39,203 bases of DNA from assembly GCA_036504735.1 (NCBI GenBank), contig DASXUQ010000009.1, positions 64,001 to 103,203 of the forward strand, read 5' to 3'. Source of the DNA: a bacterium. GTDB lineage: Bacteria; Electryoneota; RPQS01. The notes under the pieces are model-generated. The model did not search any database, was not told the DNA's origin, and was given only the letters and a program-made list of their open reading frames with translations. Of the stretch, positions 25,869 through 33,450 are shown in pieces (the first letter of the stretch is position 1; every line of letters begins with the position of its first letter). The translations under genes were made by a program, and so were the position numbers.

Positions 25869-27173
25869 CTACATGGTCACAAACATCCCGATTGCCGCGG
25901 CCGTCATGATCCCCGCCGTTATCCAGCCTAAATAGCGCAGCGGCCGTGAACTGACTCGCGTCCCCATGACCTCAGCCTTGCTCGTCAGCAACACCACCAA
26001 TACAATCAACGGGGGCGCCAGCACGCCGTTCAGCACTGCCGAATAGAAGAGCATCTTCACCGCGTTGAAACCGACAAAGTCCAACGCCAGACCAAGCACC
26101 ATCGAGATGGCGACCACCGCGTAGAACTTGCGCGAGATACCCGGACGATCCTCTAACGTCCCCCGCCATCTTCTTGCCTCTGCCACCGCGTAGGCAGCGG
26201 AACCGGCCAGCACGGGAACCGCGAGCATTCCCGTCCCGATCAATCCAAGCGTGAAGAGAAGGTATGCTCCCTTTCCCGCCAAGGGGCGCAGTGCTTCAGC
26301 CGCTTCGCGGGCCGATTCGATGTGTATCTTCCCATGCGCGTGCAGCGTCGCGGCGGTTGTCAGGATAATGAAGTACATGACGAGGTTCGAGAAGAACATC
26401 CCGATCAAGACATCTGTTCTTGCTCCTCTGAGTTCTCTGTCGGTCGCGCCCTTTCGCTGCTCGACGGTGGTTCTCCCTTGGGCCCGCTCGTCTTCAACCT
26501 CCTGTGATGCCTGCCAGAAGAAGAGATAGGGCGAGATCGTGGTGCCGAGTATGCCGACAAATGTCGCCAGAAACGCGCTCGACCATTCCACGCGCGGGAC
26601 CAGGGTCGCCCTCCAGACGGCGCTCCAATCCGGTTTCGCGAGGAAGGCGGTCACAATGTAGGCAAAGAGAACGAGGGTCAGCCATTTGAATATGCGCGCA
26701 ATTTGCCTGTACGAGGAAAAGAAGAGCAGCGATATGATCAGCAGCGTAAAGACCGGTGTCCAGAAGTAGGACTTGATTCCCGTCATCATTTCGCTCGCTT
26801 CCGCCATGCCGCCCAAGTCGGCGCCGATGTTAAAGACATTGGCGACGATCAGCAGCGCGCAAGCGCCCCAAAGGACAGACCGCGAATAGTTGCGCCGCAC
26901 AACGCCTGCCAGCCCGCGCCCTGTGACCATGCCGAGTCGAGCGCACATCAATTGAACGGCAGTCATCAGTGGAAACGAGAAGAGCGCCGTCCACAGCGGG
27001 AGATAGCCAAACGCTGCGCCCGTTACCGAATACGTTGAGATGCCCGACGGGTCGTCATCAGCCGCACCCGTGATGATCCCGGGGCCAAGACCGGCAAAGA
27101 ACCCTTGGACTCTCTCCGGGGCTTTGGACTTCGGTTCTACCGGACCCTTCCGGGCAGGGGTGGTATCGTTCAT
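25869..27173 (-). CDS. Nramp-related divalent metal transporter
   Basis: A 434-residue membrane protein with about 11 hydrophobic helices after a polar N-terminus of about 25 residues. The Nramp fold is recognisable, but the substrate-site motifs differ from classical Mn/Fe transporters. TM1 reads ADDDPSGISTYS instead of DPGN, and the TM6 region reads GTTISPYLFFW instead of the MPH motif, so the metal-binding Met is absent. This places it in a divergent Nramp-related subgroup whose ion is uncertain; Mg2+ or another metal is possible. A long acidic/basic cytosolic loop (QEVEDERAQGRTTVEQRKGA) follows TM6. It is the first gene of an apparent run with the MCE transporter, 23 bp before the permease. 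Confidence 0.88.
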   Translation of the reverse strand: MNDTTPARKGPVEPKSKAPERVQGFFAGLGPGIITGAADDDPSGISTYSVTGAAFGYLPLWTALFSFPLMTAVQLMCARLGMVTGRGLAGVVRRNYSRSVLWGACALLIVANVFNIGADLGGMAEASEMMTGIKSYFWTPVFTLLIISLLFFSSYRQIARIFKWLTLVLFAYIVTAFLAKPDWSAVWRATLVPRVEWSSAFLATFVGILGTTISPYLFFWQASQEVEDERAQGRTTVEQRKGATDRELRGARTDVLIGMFFSNLVMYFIILTTAATLHAHGKIHIESAREAAEALRPLAGKGAYLLFTLGLIGTGMLAVPVLAGSAAYAVAEARRWRGTLEDRPGISRKFYAVVAISMVLGLALDFVGFNAVKMLFYSAVLNGVLAPPLIVLVVLLTSKAEVMGTRVSSRPLRYLGWITAGIMTAAAIGMFVTM

Positions 27174-27398
27174 TTTGTGAGTCTCTCCATCGAATCAAAG
27201 TCGCCGGACACGCAGCCGTCTCTCTACTCCGTAGTCTTGCCATCGAATAGTGATGATAGTGTGATTGGTCCCGGCCGGCACAACGATCGCGCAGCCCGCG
27301 TCGGATTTCCGTCCGAACACTGTCGAGAACCGCCACACCTTGTCAGCCATCCCAAGGAATCGCCACCGGAACCCGTACTCTGGATGGACCATATCCCC

Positions 27399-27425
27399 GA
27401 AGGGGCGGATCATCTCCGCCCCTTC
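27399..27425 (-). terminator. Hairpin terminator after the RRM gene
   Basis: GAAGGGGCGGA (27399-27409) pairs perfectly with 27415-27425 around the loop TCATC. It starts 26 bp beyond the stop of the RNA-binding protein gene. The remaining 225 bases up to the Nramp start hold no gene. Confidence 0.6.
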
Positions 27426-27450
27426 AGGTGCATCACGATGGAACCGAAGC

Positions 27451-27726
27451 TTAGTAGCGGTCGCGACGGGCGGGGCGATCCTCTTTGGGCTTGGCCACGT
27501 TGACCATCAGCTTGCGGCCTCCCGTTTCCATTTCATTCAGCGCGCCAATGGCCGCATGGCCTTCCTTGTCATTGGGCATTTCGACAAAACCGAAACCTTT
27601 GCTGCGGTTCGTCATGCGATCCATGACGACGCTGGCGCGGTCTACCCGGCCGTGTGCTTCGAACATGTTGCGGAGATCGGCTTCCGAGGTCTCGTAAGAC
27701 AGATTGCCTACGTAAATGTTAACCAT
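27451..27726 (-). CDS. RRM-domain RNA-binding protein
   Basis: A 91-residue protein from ATG 27726, which has AGAAGGA 7 bases upstream. The longer frame to 27816 would ignore this site. It is a single RRM: RNP2 is NIYVGNLS (residues 3-10) and RNP1 is KGFGFVEM (about 43-50), with the aromatic residues needed for RNA contact. A short basic tail (KPKEDRPARRDRY) follows. Bacterial proteins of this type bind single-stranded RNA and are often cold-induced; this role is inferred. It is a stand-alone gene with its own terminator. Confidence 0.93.
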   Translation of the reverse strand: MVNIYVGNLSYETSEADLRNMFEAHGRVDRASVVMDRMTNRSKGFGFVEMPNDKEGHAAIGALNEMETGGRKLMVNVAKPKEDRPARRDRY

Positions 27727-27912
27727 TTTCAAATCCTTCTCGACTTGGGGGAGTGTGCCCCCGCTCATGCCACCTGTGTACCTATCGCCAAGCCGAAGAA
27801 GGGCGTCGGAGTCCAAACCTTCCCGTGACAGAGGCCTGCGAAGAGCTCCTGATGGAGCATCTGTTAAGAGGTTGATTGCCGGGGGGGAAGAGCCACCCCA
27901 CTGACCGATGGC

Positions 27913-29106
27913 TCAGCGCAAGCGGTAGGTGATGCTGCCGAGGAGCGACCAGTTGGTTAGCGCTTTATCCACGCCGTTGTCGTGATAATTGACCACGAAG
28001 GATGGTCCGAAAGTCAGACGGTTTTCCAGATAGAACAGAAAGGCACTCGTGAAATTCCCGGAAACATCCGTCTTGGCGCCGGTTGCGGTTGGAATATTGA
28101 ACTCCGCGCGTACCGAATTGTCCCAGTCGATCCGGTTGGTAATTTCGTAATAGACCTGGAAGTAGTCGCCCACAAGGTAAGACATATCCGTGGCGAAAAC
28201 GGCACGCGAATAGAAATTATCGTTGAGTTGCAGGTCAATGCTCAGCGGCTTCGACCAGTCCAGTTCGGCGGAGGCAAAGGGATCGCCCTTCTTACCGTTG
28301 AAATTGTGCAGTACCACGCCGCCACCGAGGCGCGCTTCCCAGCCGGTAATGCGCCTTCCCGTCGGTTCATCCAGCACTTCCTGGATGCGAATGATGCCCA
28401 TGGCGCCGAGATTCGGCCCGGTCAGAACATTGGCATCCCGTACCACCTGCTCCATCGCTTCATACCAGTATTTGCGGTACTCCACCGGTCCGTACTTCGA
28501 CTGGAATTCGCCCTTGCGGTCAATGATCCGTGCCAGCGCAATGAGCTGATCATCGGACAGGTCACCCTTAATCACGCCGAACCGCTTCCAGTCTTCCTGC
28601 ATCCGCCACGCCTGCTTCAGCACGGTGGCGTCAATCGTTCGTCCGTAGCCGACGCCCGCCGAGACATCCGCGTATGGATCGTCCGTCGTGTCCACACCCA
28701 GTTGCTTGCGGTACTCGAAGGTAGCCGCGCCAAAGCCGAAATAGTCCTTGTCATTGGAAAAGTACCTGTTGCCCCGCGTCGTCGCCCGGACATCATAGGC
28801 ATCCTGGCTCTTCGCCCCTTGGGTGACCGCCTTGGCGGAAACGATATTGCCTACAACGTCGAAGTTGTAGCTGAACGGAAGCGAGCGGTAAAACAGATCA
28901 TAATTTGCCACCGCCGACAGGTTGTAGCCTGTTTGCGTGCTGTCGGCATTGGTGCCGCTGAGGTTGAAATTTCCGGTAAGGTACGCATTCTGTGAAGTAC
29001 TGGTCGGAAAGGTGTACTTGGTCAGATTCACCAGAGCAGGAGCCTGATGGGCGGCTGCCAATAGTGCTGCGACGATCAGCGCAGAGCGAAAAATAATAGA
29101 CTTCAT
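27913..29106 (-). CDS. Exported probable outer-membrane protein of unknown family
   Basis: A 397-residue protein from ATG 29106, with AAGAAGGA about 8 bases upstream. A signal peptide (about residues 1-25) precedes it. The rest alternates polar and aromatic residues in short strands (YNLSAVANYDLFYRSLPFSY; SVRAEFNIPT), as in outer-membrane beta-barrels. A central helical, charged part (about 165-235, around AWRMQEDWKRFGVI) interrupts the strands. The C-terminus SLLGSITYRLR has a barrel-end pattern but lacks the usual final Phe. I do not recognise the family. A small gene lies 221 bp upstream on the same strand. Confidence 0.8.
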   Translation of the reverse strand: MKSIIFRSALIVAALLAAAHQAPALVNLTKYTFPTSTSQNAYLTGNFNLSGTNADSTQTGYNLSAVANYDLFYRSLPFSYNFDVVGNIVSAKAVTQGAKSQDAYDVRATTRGNRYFSNDKDYFGFGAATFEYRKQLGVDTTDDPYADVSAGVGYGRTIDATVLKQAWRMQEDWKRFGVIKGDLSDDQLIALARIIDRKGEFQSKYGPVEYRKYWYEAMEQVVRDANVLTGPNLGAMGIIRIQEVLDEPTGRRITGWEARLGGGVVLHNFNGKKGDPFASAELDWSKPLSIDLQLNDNFYSRAVFATDMSYLVGDYFQVYYEITNRIDWDNSVRAEFNIPTATGAKTDVSGNFTSAFLFYLENRLTFGPSFVVNYHDNGVDKALTNWSLLGSITYRLR

Positions 29107-29327
29107 TTCATAAATCCTTCTTAATGTGATAGGGCCTGCGAACACTCCGTTTGTGCCACGAAACAGTCAGACACAGACAATGCGGACTAAGAACCTGCAT
29201 TATGCAGAGGAGCCAACTTAGCATAGACAACAGGAACAATGAGAATTGTTTGTATCTATACAAATCAACCCCTATACATGGTGTCAAGTTCCTCCGTCCG
29301 TCCAGAGCCATACCACAGCACGACAGG

Positions 29328-29516
29328 TCAGTCTTCGGGCATGCGTTTCTTCTTCGCGTCCATCCGCCGGGCAAGAGCGGACAAGCGGGGTATGTCCGTC
29401 ATCTGGGAAATGATCTCTACCACTTTCGACCGGAATTCCCGGCTCAGATCAAGCTGCTGCATGCGCATTTCGATCTGCGTGCGAATCGTAAACAAGTGCC
29501 ATTCGAGATTATTCAT
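29328..29516 (-). CDS. Small helical protein (62 residues) with a strong ribosome-binding site
   Basis: The start at ATG 29516 is chosen because AAGGAG lies 5 bases upstream; the longer frame to 29672 has an unnatural, cysteine-rich extension. The protein is a short amphipathic helical chain rich in Met, Arg and Leu (TIRTQIEMRMQQLDLSREFR), with a basic end (ARRMDAKKKRMPED). Family unknown. It could be a small regulator or cofactor of a complex; no function is claimed. Confidence 0.6.
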   Translation of the reverse strand: MNNLEWHLFTIRTQIEMRMQQLDLSREFRSKVVEIISQMTDIPRLSALARRMDAKKKRMPED

Positions 29517-29920
29517 GCAACTCCTTACATGAGCCATAGGGGGTACAAATAGACAAACCTTTTGACGTGACTGACACCGTTCGGGACAGACCGGGCGAGA
29601 GGCGAGCCTCTCTATTCCTAACGAGTTTGCGTCCTCAATCGGTGAGACGGTTTTCACCTCGTGGTGCTCCACGATTTGAAAAATCGCTCGTTCCGTTAAG
29701 CTCCGATACAGAAATCAGTGTTGTCAAGTGCTAATGACGAGTGGCCGTTACGCCATTTTTGTGATGTGGCTTGATATTCTCAACCCCCGTCACTTCTTCC
29801 CGTCCTTTTCCCGCCCTCGTGCTATGGGAAGCGCACCGCCGCGCTATTCTCCCGAATCTTCATGCAATTGCTGAATTTGAGGTACGAGGTCACAAGCAGT
29901 TTAAAGGCCAGCGCTTCCGC
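29517..29920. other. Intergenic region with several hairpins
   Basis: No convincing gene. The region contains GAGAGG/CCTCTC around CGAG (29597-29612), GGTGA/TCACC (29641-29658), CGTGG/CCACG (29660-29673) and CGATTT/AAATCG (29672-29686). The last two share bases and so cannot both form fully. A structured small RNA or leader is possible. A frame at 29771-30010 (plus) has no ribosome-binding site and poor composition. Confidence 0.4.
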
Positions 29921-29949
29921 TTGACAAAGGCGACATCAATGTCTAATTT
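29921..29949 (+). promoter_or_regulatory. Candidate sigma-70-like promoter for the C10 peptidase
   Basis: TTGACA (29921-29926) and TAATTT (29944-29949) are separated by 17 bases. The -35 matches consensus fully and the -10 partly. A leader of about 170 bases would precede the GTG start at 30125. Confidence 0.4.
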
Positions 29950-30124
29950 AGATCAAGCAAGTTCGAGCACCTCGTTTGCCCGGCACACGAAGCTCGAGAA
30001 ATCGGAGTAGTCGAGCTTGAACGGATTTCTGCTCTGTACCACCGCAACAAATTCGTTTCCCGTTTAAGCCCTCAATTGTACCCGGCCGAAAGTAGGTCGG
30101 AATCACCGGATCCTGGGACGAATT

Positions 30125-31504
30125 GTGAAAATAGCATTCGCCATGCGTATTTGCGCAGCCATGATTCTGATCGTGGCTTATGCTGTTGTCGGACTTTCCG
30201 TCAGCGATGCGTCACCGCTGACCGGCGCCAGCCGTGATGCGGCTTCCGCCGTGGTGCAAAACTGGATGCACTATTGCCGTGAGATGCACTGGACTCTCAG
30301 CAATCCTATGGATGATAGTGCACCCGTGCTGCAGGACATTTTTTACGACGGACAACTGGTTGGCTATGTCTCCGCTCAGGGAAACGGCTACGTCGTGGTG
30401 CCGGCGTACAAGGATCTCCCGCCGGTGACCGCCTATTCGACCGCATCACATTTCTATGTGAATGACGAGGGCGGCCTGGTCGCGCTTGTCAAAAAGGATC
30501 TCGCGAACAAAATTCGCGTGGCGCAGTCCGCACTGGATATGACCCGGAGCGCTCCGAAAATGGAACCGGCTCGCGAACAAGTCGAAAAGGATCATCGCCT
30601 CTGGCAGAGTTATGCGGCAACCTATGACGTATTCCGTCGCGCCGCCGACGCCGAGACGAACGCTCACCCCTTGGATGAAAGGCTGGACACCGGCCCGCTC
30701 TGTAAGACCGCCTGGCACCAGACGGCGCCGTTCAACAATTTCTGTCCGATGGGAAGCGGTGGCCGCTGTGCCGTGGGTTGTGTCGCCACCGCCATGTCTC
30801 AGATCCTTGCGTACTGGCGATCTCCCGCCGGTGGCACAGGCTCCCACAATTATTCGTGGCCCGGTGACAGCTCTTGCGGTGAGGCAACTCCCGGCGCAAT
30901 CCTCGGCGCGTCGTTCAGTGATCCGTATGATTGGGCCAACGCCGGGAACGTTGTTACAATCAATTCTCCTCAAGCTCAGCAGGATGCCGTCGCTCACATC
31001 AGCTATGAAACCGGCGTGGCCGTAAACATGATGTACGGACATTGCGGCTCCGGCGCGTATGTCCCCGGCCCGGTAATGACTGCCTTTCAGAACTACTTCG
31101 GCATGGCCGCCGGCGAGAACGTTGTCATGCGCAGTTCCTGCACCGCCACCTCGTGGTTCGCGGCACTCCGGCAGGAACTCCAGGCGGGCCGGCCTCTATT
31201 CTACACGATCTATTCGCATGCCCTTGTTTGCGACGGGTACCGTGTGTCCGGCGGAAATCAACTTCACTTCAATTTCGGCTGGGCTGAGGGACACACGACA
31301 TGGTACACGGTAGATAATCTCTACAGTCCGGAGAGCGGGCTCACACCGATGGCTGAGCAGGCAATTCGTGGCATCATGCCCGCCACGACACCGCCACAGA
31401 TGGCCAGCACAATTGTCAAATCTCCTGGCGGTGGAGAAACCGCACTGCGGAATTCATTTTCTTCCTTGCGTTGGATTTCAGCGGGCATCTACTTCGTCCC
31501 CTGA
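30125..31504 (+). CDS. Secreted peptidase of the C10 (streptopain-like) family
   Basis: A 459-residue precursor with a GTG start and a signal peptide (about residues 1-30). An inhibitory propeptide of the Spi type follows (about 35-185, including GNGYVVVPAYKDLPPVTAYS). The catalytic domain (about 190-425) has the nucleophile Cys in GCVATAMSQILAYW, the His in YSHALVCDGYRV and the supporting LHFNFGWAEG. After the domain, about 34 residues begin a repeat-type beta domain (IVKSPGGGETALRNSFSSLRWISAG, resembling SPNGGE...W-type domains), but the protein stops after about 30 residues of it. No type IX sorting tail is present. By family it is a cysteine endopeptidase acting outside the cell. A strong terminator follows 50 bp after the stop. 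Confidence 0.9.
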   Translation: MKIAFAMRICAAMILIVAYAVVGLSVSDASPLTGASRDAASAVVQNWMHYCREMHWTLSNPMDDSAPVLQDIFYDGQLVGYVSAQGNGYVVVPAYKDLPPVTAYSTASHFYVNDEGGLVALVKKDLANKIRVAQSALDMTRSAPKMEPAREQVEKDHRLWQSYAATYDVFRRAADAETNAHPLDERLDTGPLCKTAWHQTAPFNNFCPMGSGGRCAVGCVATAMSQILAYWRSPAGGTGSHNYSWPGDSSCGEATPGAILGASFSDPYDWANAGNVVTINSPQAQQDAVAHISYETGVAVNMMYGHCGSGAYVPGPVMTAFQNYFGMAAGENVVMRSSCTATSWFAALRQELQAGRPLFYTIYSHALVCDGYRVSGGNQLHFNFGWAEGHTTWYTVDNLYSPESGLTPMAEQAIRGIMPATTPPQMASTIVKSPGGGETALRNSFSSLRWISAGIYFVP

Positions 31505-31553
31505 GCGCGGGATCCGGACCATACAGCGGGGTATTCAGCCTGACGAATTCGCG

Positions 31554-31586
31554 GGTCTGCAAACCAATTGTTTGCGGACCTTTTTT
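31554..31586 (+). terminator. Rho-independent terminator of the C10 peptidase gene
   Basis: GGTCTGCAAAC (31554-31564) pairs with GTTTGCGGACC (31570-31580) with one G-U pair and a 5-base loop, followed by six T (31581-31586). It is the most classical intrinsic terminator in the window. Confidence 0.9.
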
Positions 31587-31628
31587 CATGTGCCCCCTGC
31601 GACTCCCTGTCCATTTCAACCCGCTCCC

Positions 31629-31775
31629 TCAGAGGACCTTTCTACCCTGAATGAGGCGAACAACGACCACGATAACGGCGATGACAAGCACAAGGTGAAT
31701 GAGACTGCCTATATGAAACACGGCAAACCCGAGCAACCACAGCACAAGCAATATGACGGCAATGGTCCAAAGCAT
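31629..31775 (-). CDS. Small membrane protein, lmo0937 family
   Basis: A 48-residue protein from ATG 31775, with AGAAGGAG about 7 bases upstream. Starting at 31823 instead would run through a hairpin. It is almost entirely two hydrophobic helices (MLWTIAVILLVLWLLGF and LIHLVLVIAVIVVVVRLI) joined by HIGS, ending in the basic QGRKVL. This matches the widespread lmo0937 family of short membrane proteins, whose function is unknown though often linked with stress. It follows the OmpA gene on the same strand but is separated from it by a hairpin. Confidence 0.85.
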   Translation of the reverse strand: MLWTIAVILLVLWLLGFAVFHIGSLIHLVLVIAVIVVVVRLIQGRKVL

Positions 31776-31792
31776 GATAAACTCCTTCTGCT

Positions 31793-31821
31793 GCAGCGCA
31801 CCGCTGTACGCGGTGCGCTGC
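31793..31821 (-). terminator. Hairpin between the OmpA and small membrane protein genes
   Basis: GCAGCGCACCGC (31793-31804) pairs perfectly with 31810-31821 around TGTAC (12 bp). It lies 45 bp beyond the OmpA stop and 18 bp before the small membrane protein start. Confidence 0.65.
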
Positions 31822-31865
31822 AATGGGTGTAAGAAACAGGCAACGGAGTCACATCGACTTCGCAG

Positions 31866-33311
31866 CTATTTCGTACGTTTGAATTCAATGCGGCGGTTCA
31901 GCGCCCGGCCTTCTTCGGTATCGTTCGTCGCAATCGGATTGGTCTTGCCATACCCCACGGCCATGAGCCGATTGGCCTCGATGCCCTTGTTGATCATCCA
32001 CTGACGCACCGATTCCGCTCTCTTCTGTGAAAGCATCTGATTAGCCTTCGCGCTCCCAATGGCGTCGGCATAGCCACCGATCTCGACGTCAATGTCTTTA
32101 TGATCATGCAGCGAGTTGTAGGCCTCGATGAGTACAGCTTCTGATTCCGGCTTAATGACGGCCTTGTTGAACTCGAACTGGATTCCCGGCAGCACCACCG
32201 GTTTGTCCAGCTCGAACATCATGACTTGCGGCGCAGGCACATCATCGGCAGAAGCCAGCGGATCCGTTCCGCGTTCCACTTCAAGTCCGTCAGGAACCGT
32301 GCCACCGTCGGTGTCCATCTTCAGGGGATCGGTCTTGTACTTGTTGACTTCAAGTCCATCGGCAAGTCCATCGCCGTCGGTGTCCGCTTTATTCGGGTCC
32401 GTCTTGTATTGCATGACTTCTGCGCTGTCCGAAAGGCCGTCACCATCCGTGTCTGTTTTGAGCGGGTCTGTCTGGTACTGCGTGACTTCCGCAAAGTCGG
32501 AGAGGCCGTCGCCATCCGTGTCCGTCTTCAGGGGATCCGTGTGATGCTTGAGGACTTCATCGCCATCCGCCAGACCATCGCCGTCGGTATCCATCTTCAG
32601 CGGATCGCTGTGGTAGGTGTGGACTTCGTCGCCATCCGTCAAGCCGTCACCGTCCGTATCGGCTTTCTTGGGATTGGTGCCCAGTCTCTTCTCATCCTTG
32701 TTTGACAGCCCATCCTTGTCCCAGTCGCGATTGGGGCGACTCGCGGTAAACTGTACGCCGGCAAGCACACCCCAGAATCTGTCATGCTGCGTCCGGGTTA
32801 CGCTAGGAGAAACGTCCGACGACAACATCTGATTGTAGGTACCGCGAAGATCGAGCTGCGTGACTTGGCTGAGCTTGAACTGAAGACCTGCGCCCACCGG
32901 AATATAAGGCACCCATCCGTTGCGGACCGTTCCTGCTGCGGTATTGAGCGGGAAATCGTCATAGCGGTAATTGAGCACGCCGGCACCGCCGAAGAAATAG
33001 GGGAAGAGCATCGACAGCCCACCGGGACTTAATTTCATAATCAGATCGGCGGGCGTCATCACGGTATGCGAGTGTTCGCTCCGCAACTCGGTGAAACCGC
33101 CACCGAGTTCTAATTGTGCAAACGGCAAAAGGGTTGCCGCCAAGGAAAGCCGAGCCTGCAACCCCGGTTGCACATTTTTTACACCGTCACTGTTATCATA
33201 GGTAGTGGATCCCATAATCCCGACCTGAACCCCTGTGTCCCTGTACTGAGCGTGCACCGGACTCAGGAACAGGGCGCAGATCAAGATAGCGAGAGCAATG
33301 CGAATAGACAT
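31866..33311 (-). CDS. OmpA-family protein with thrombospondin type 3 calcium-binding repeats
   Basis: A 481-residue outer-membrane protein with a signal peptide (residues 1-21, ending VHA). An N-terminal eight-strand-type barrel (about 22-190) is followed by seven thrombospondin type 3 repeats (about 196-357). Most units read DTDGDGLxDxxEV...TDPLK, the Ca2+-binding pattern. The C-terminal OmpA domain (about 370-481) has IQFEFNKAVIKPES, GGYADAIGSAKANQMLSQKRA and EGRALNRRIEF, which keep the Asp and Arg that bind peptidoglycan in this family. AAGAAGGA lies 5-8 bases before the ATG. By family it tethers the outer membrane to the cell wall, with the calcium repeats as a stiff linker. Confidence 0.95.
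   Translation of the reverse strand: MSIRIALAILICALFLSPVHAQYRDTGVQVGIMGSTTYDNSDGVKNVQPGLQARLSLAATLLPFAQLELGGGFTELRSEHSHTVMTPADLIMKLSPGGLSMLFPYFFGGAGVLNYRYDDFPLNTAAGTVRNGWVPYIPVGAGLQFKLSQVTQLDLRGTYNQMLSSDVSPSVTRTQHDRFWGVLAGVQFTASRPNRDWDKDGLSNKDEKRLGTNPKKADTDGDGLTDGDEVHTYHSDPLKMDTDGDGLADGDEVLKHHTDPLKTDTDGDGLSDFAEVTQYQTDPLKTDTDGDGLSDSAEVMQYKTDPNKADTDGDGLADGLEVNKYKTDPLKMDTDGGTVPDGLEVERGTDPLASADDVPAPQVMMFELDKPVVLPGIQFEFNKAVIKPESEAVLIEAYNSLHDHKDIDVEIGGYADAIGSAKANQMLSQKRAESVRQWMINKGIEANRLMAVGYGKTNPIATNDTEEGRALNRRIEFKRTK
32250..32725 (-). repeat. In-frame tandem repeat of about 69 bp (calcium-binding linker)
   Basis: About seven units of roughly 69 bp encode the thrombospondin type 3 repeats of the OmpA protein. 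Middle units differ by only a few residues, so copy number could vary among strains by slippage or recombination. Confidence 0.85.
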
Positions 33312-33450
33312 GATATCCTTCTTTTGTTACGGGTCATCCGGCATTTGGACATGGCGGACCCTACAGACATTAATTCGAGACGAGTATCTTACTCTATTTA
33401 AGTAAAGTTCATGGTCTATGTTTTCTGTTTCCTTCAAATCGCGCCTTCAT

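Noticed and set aside
32250-32725. Regular repeats considered as a CRISPR array
   Set aside because: The repeats are contiguous and in frame, encode calcium-binding units and have no spacers.
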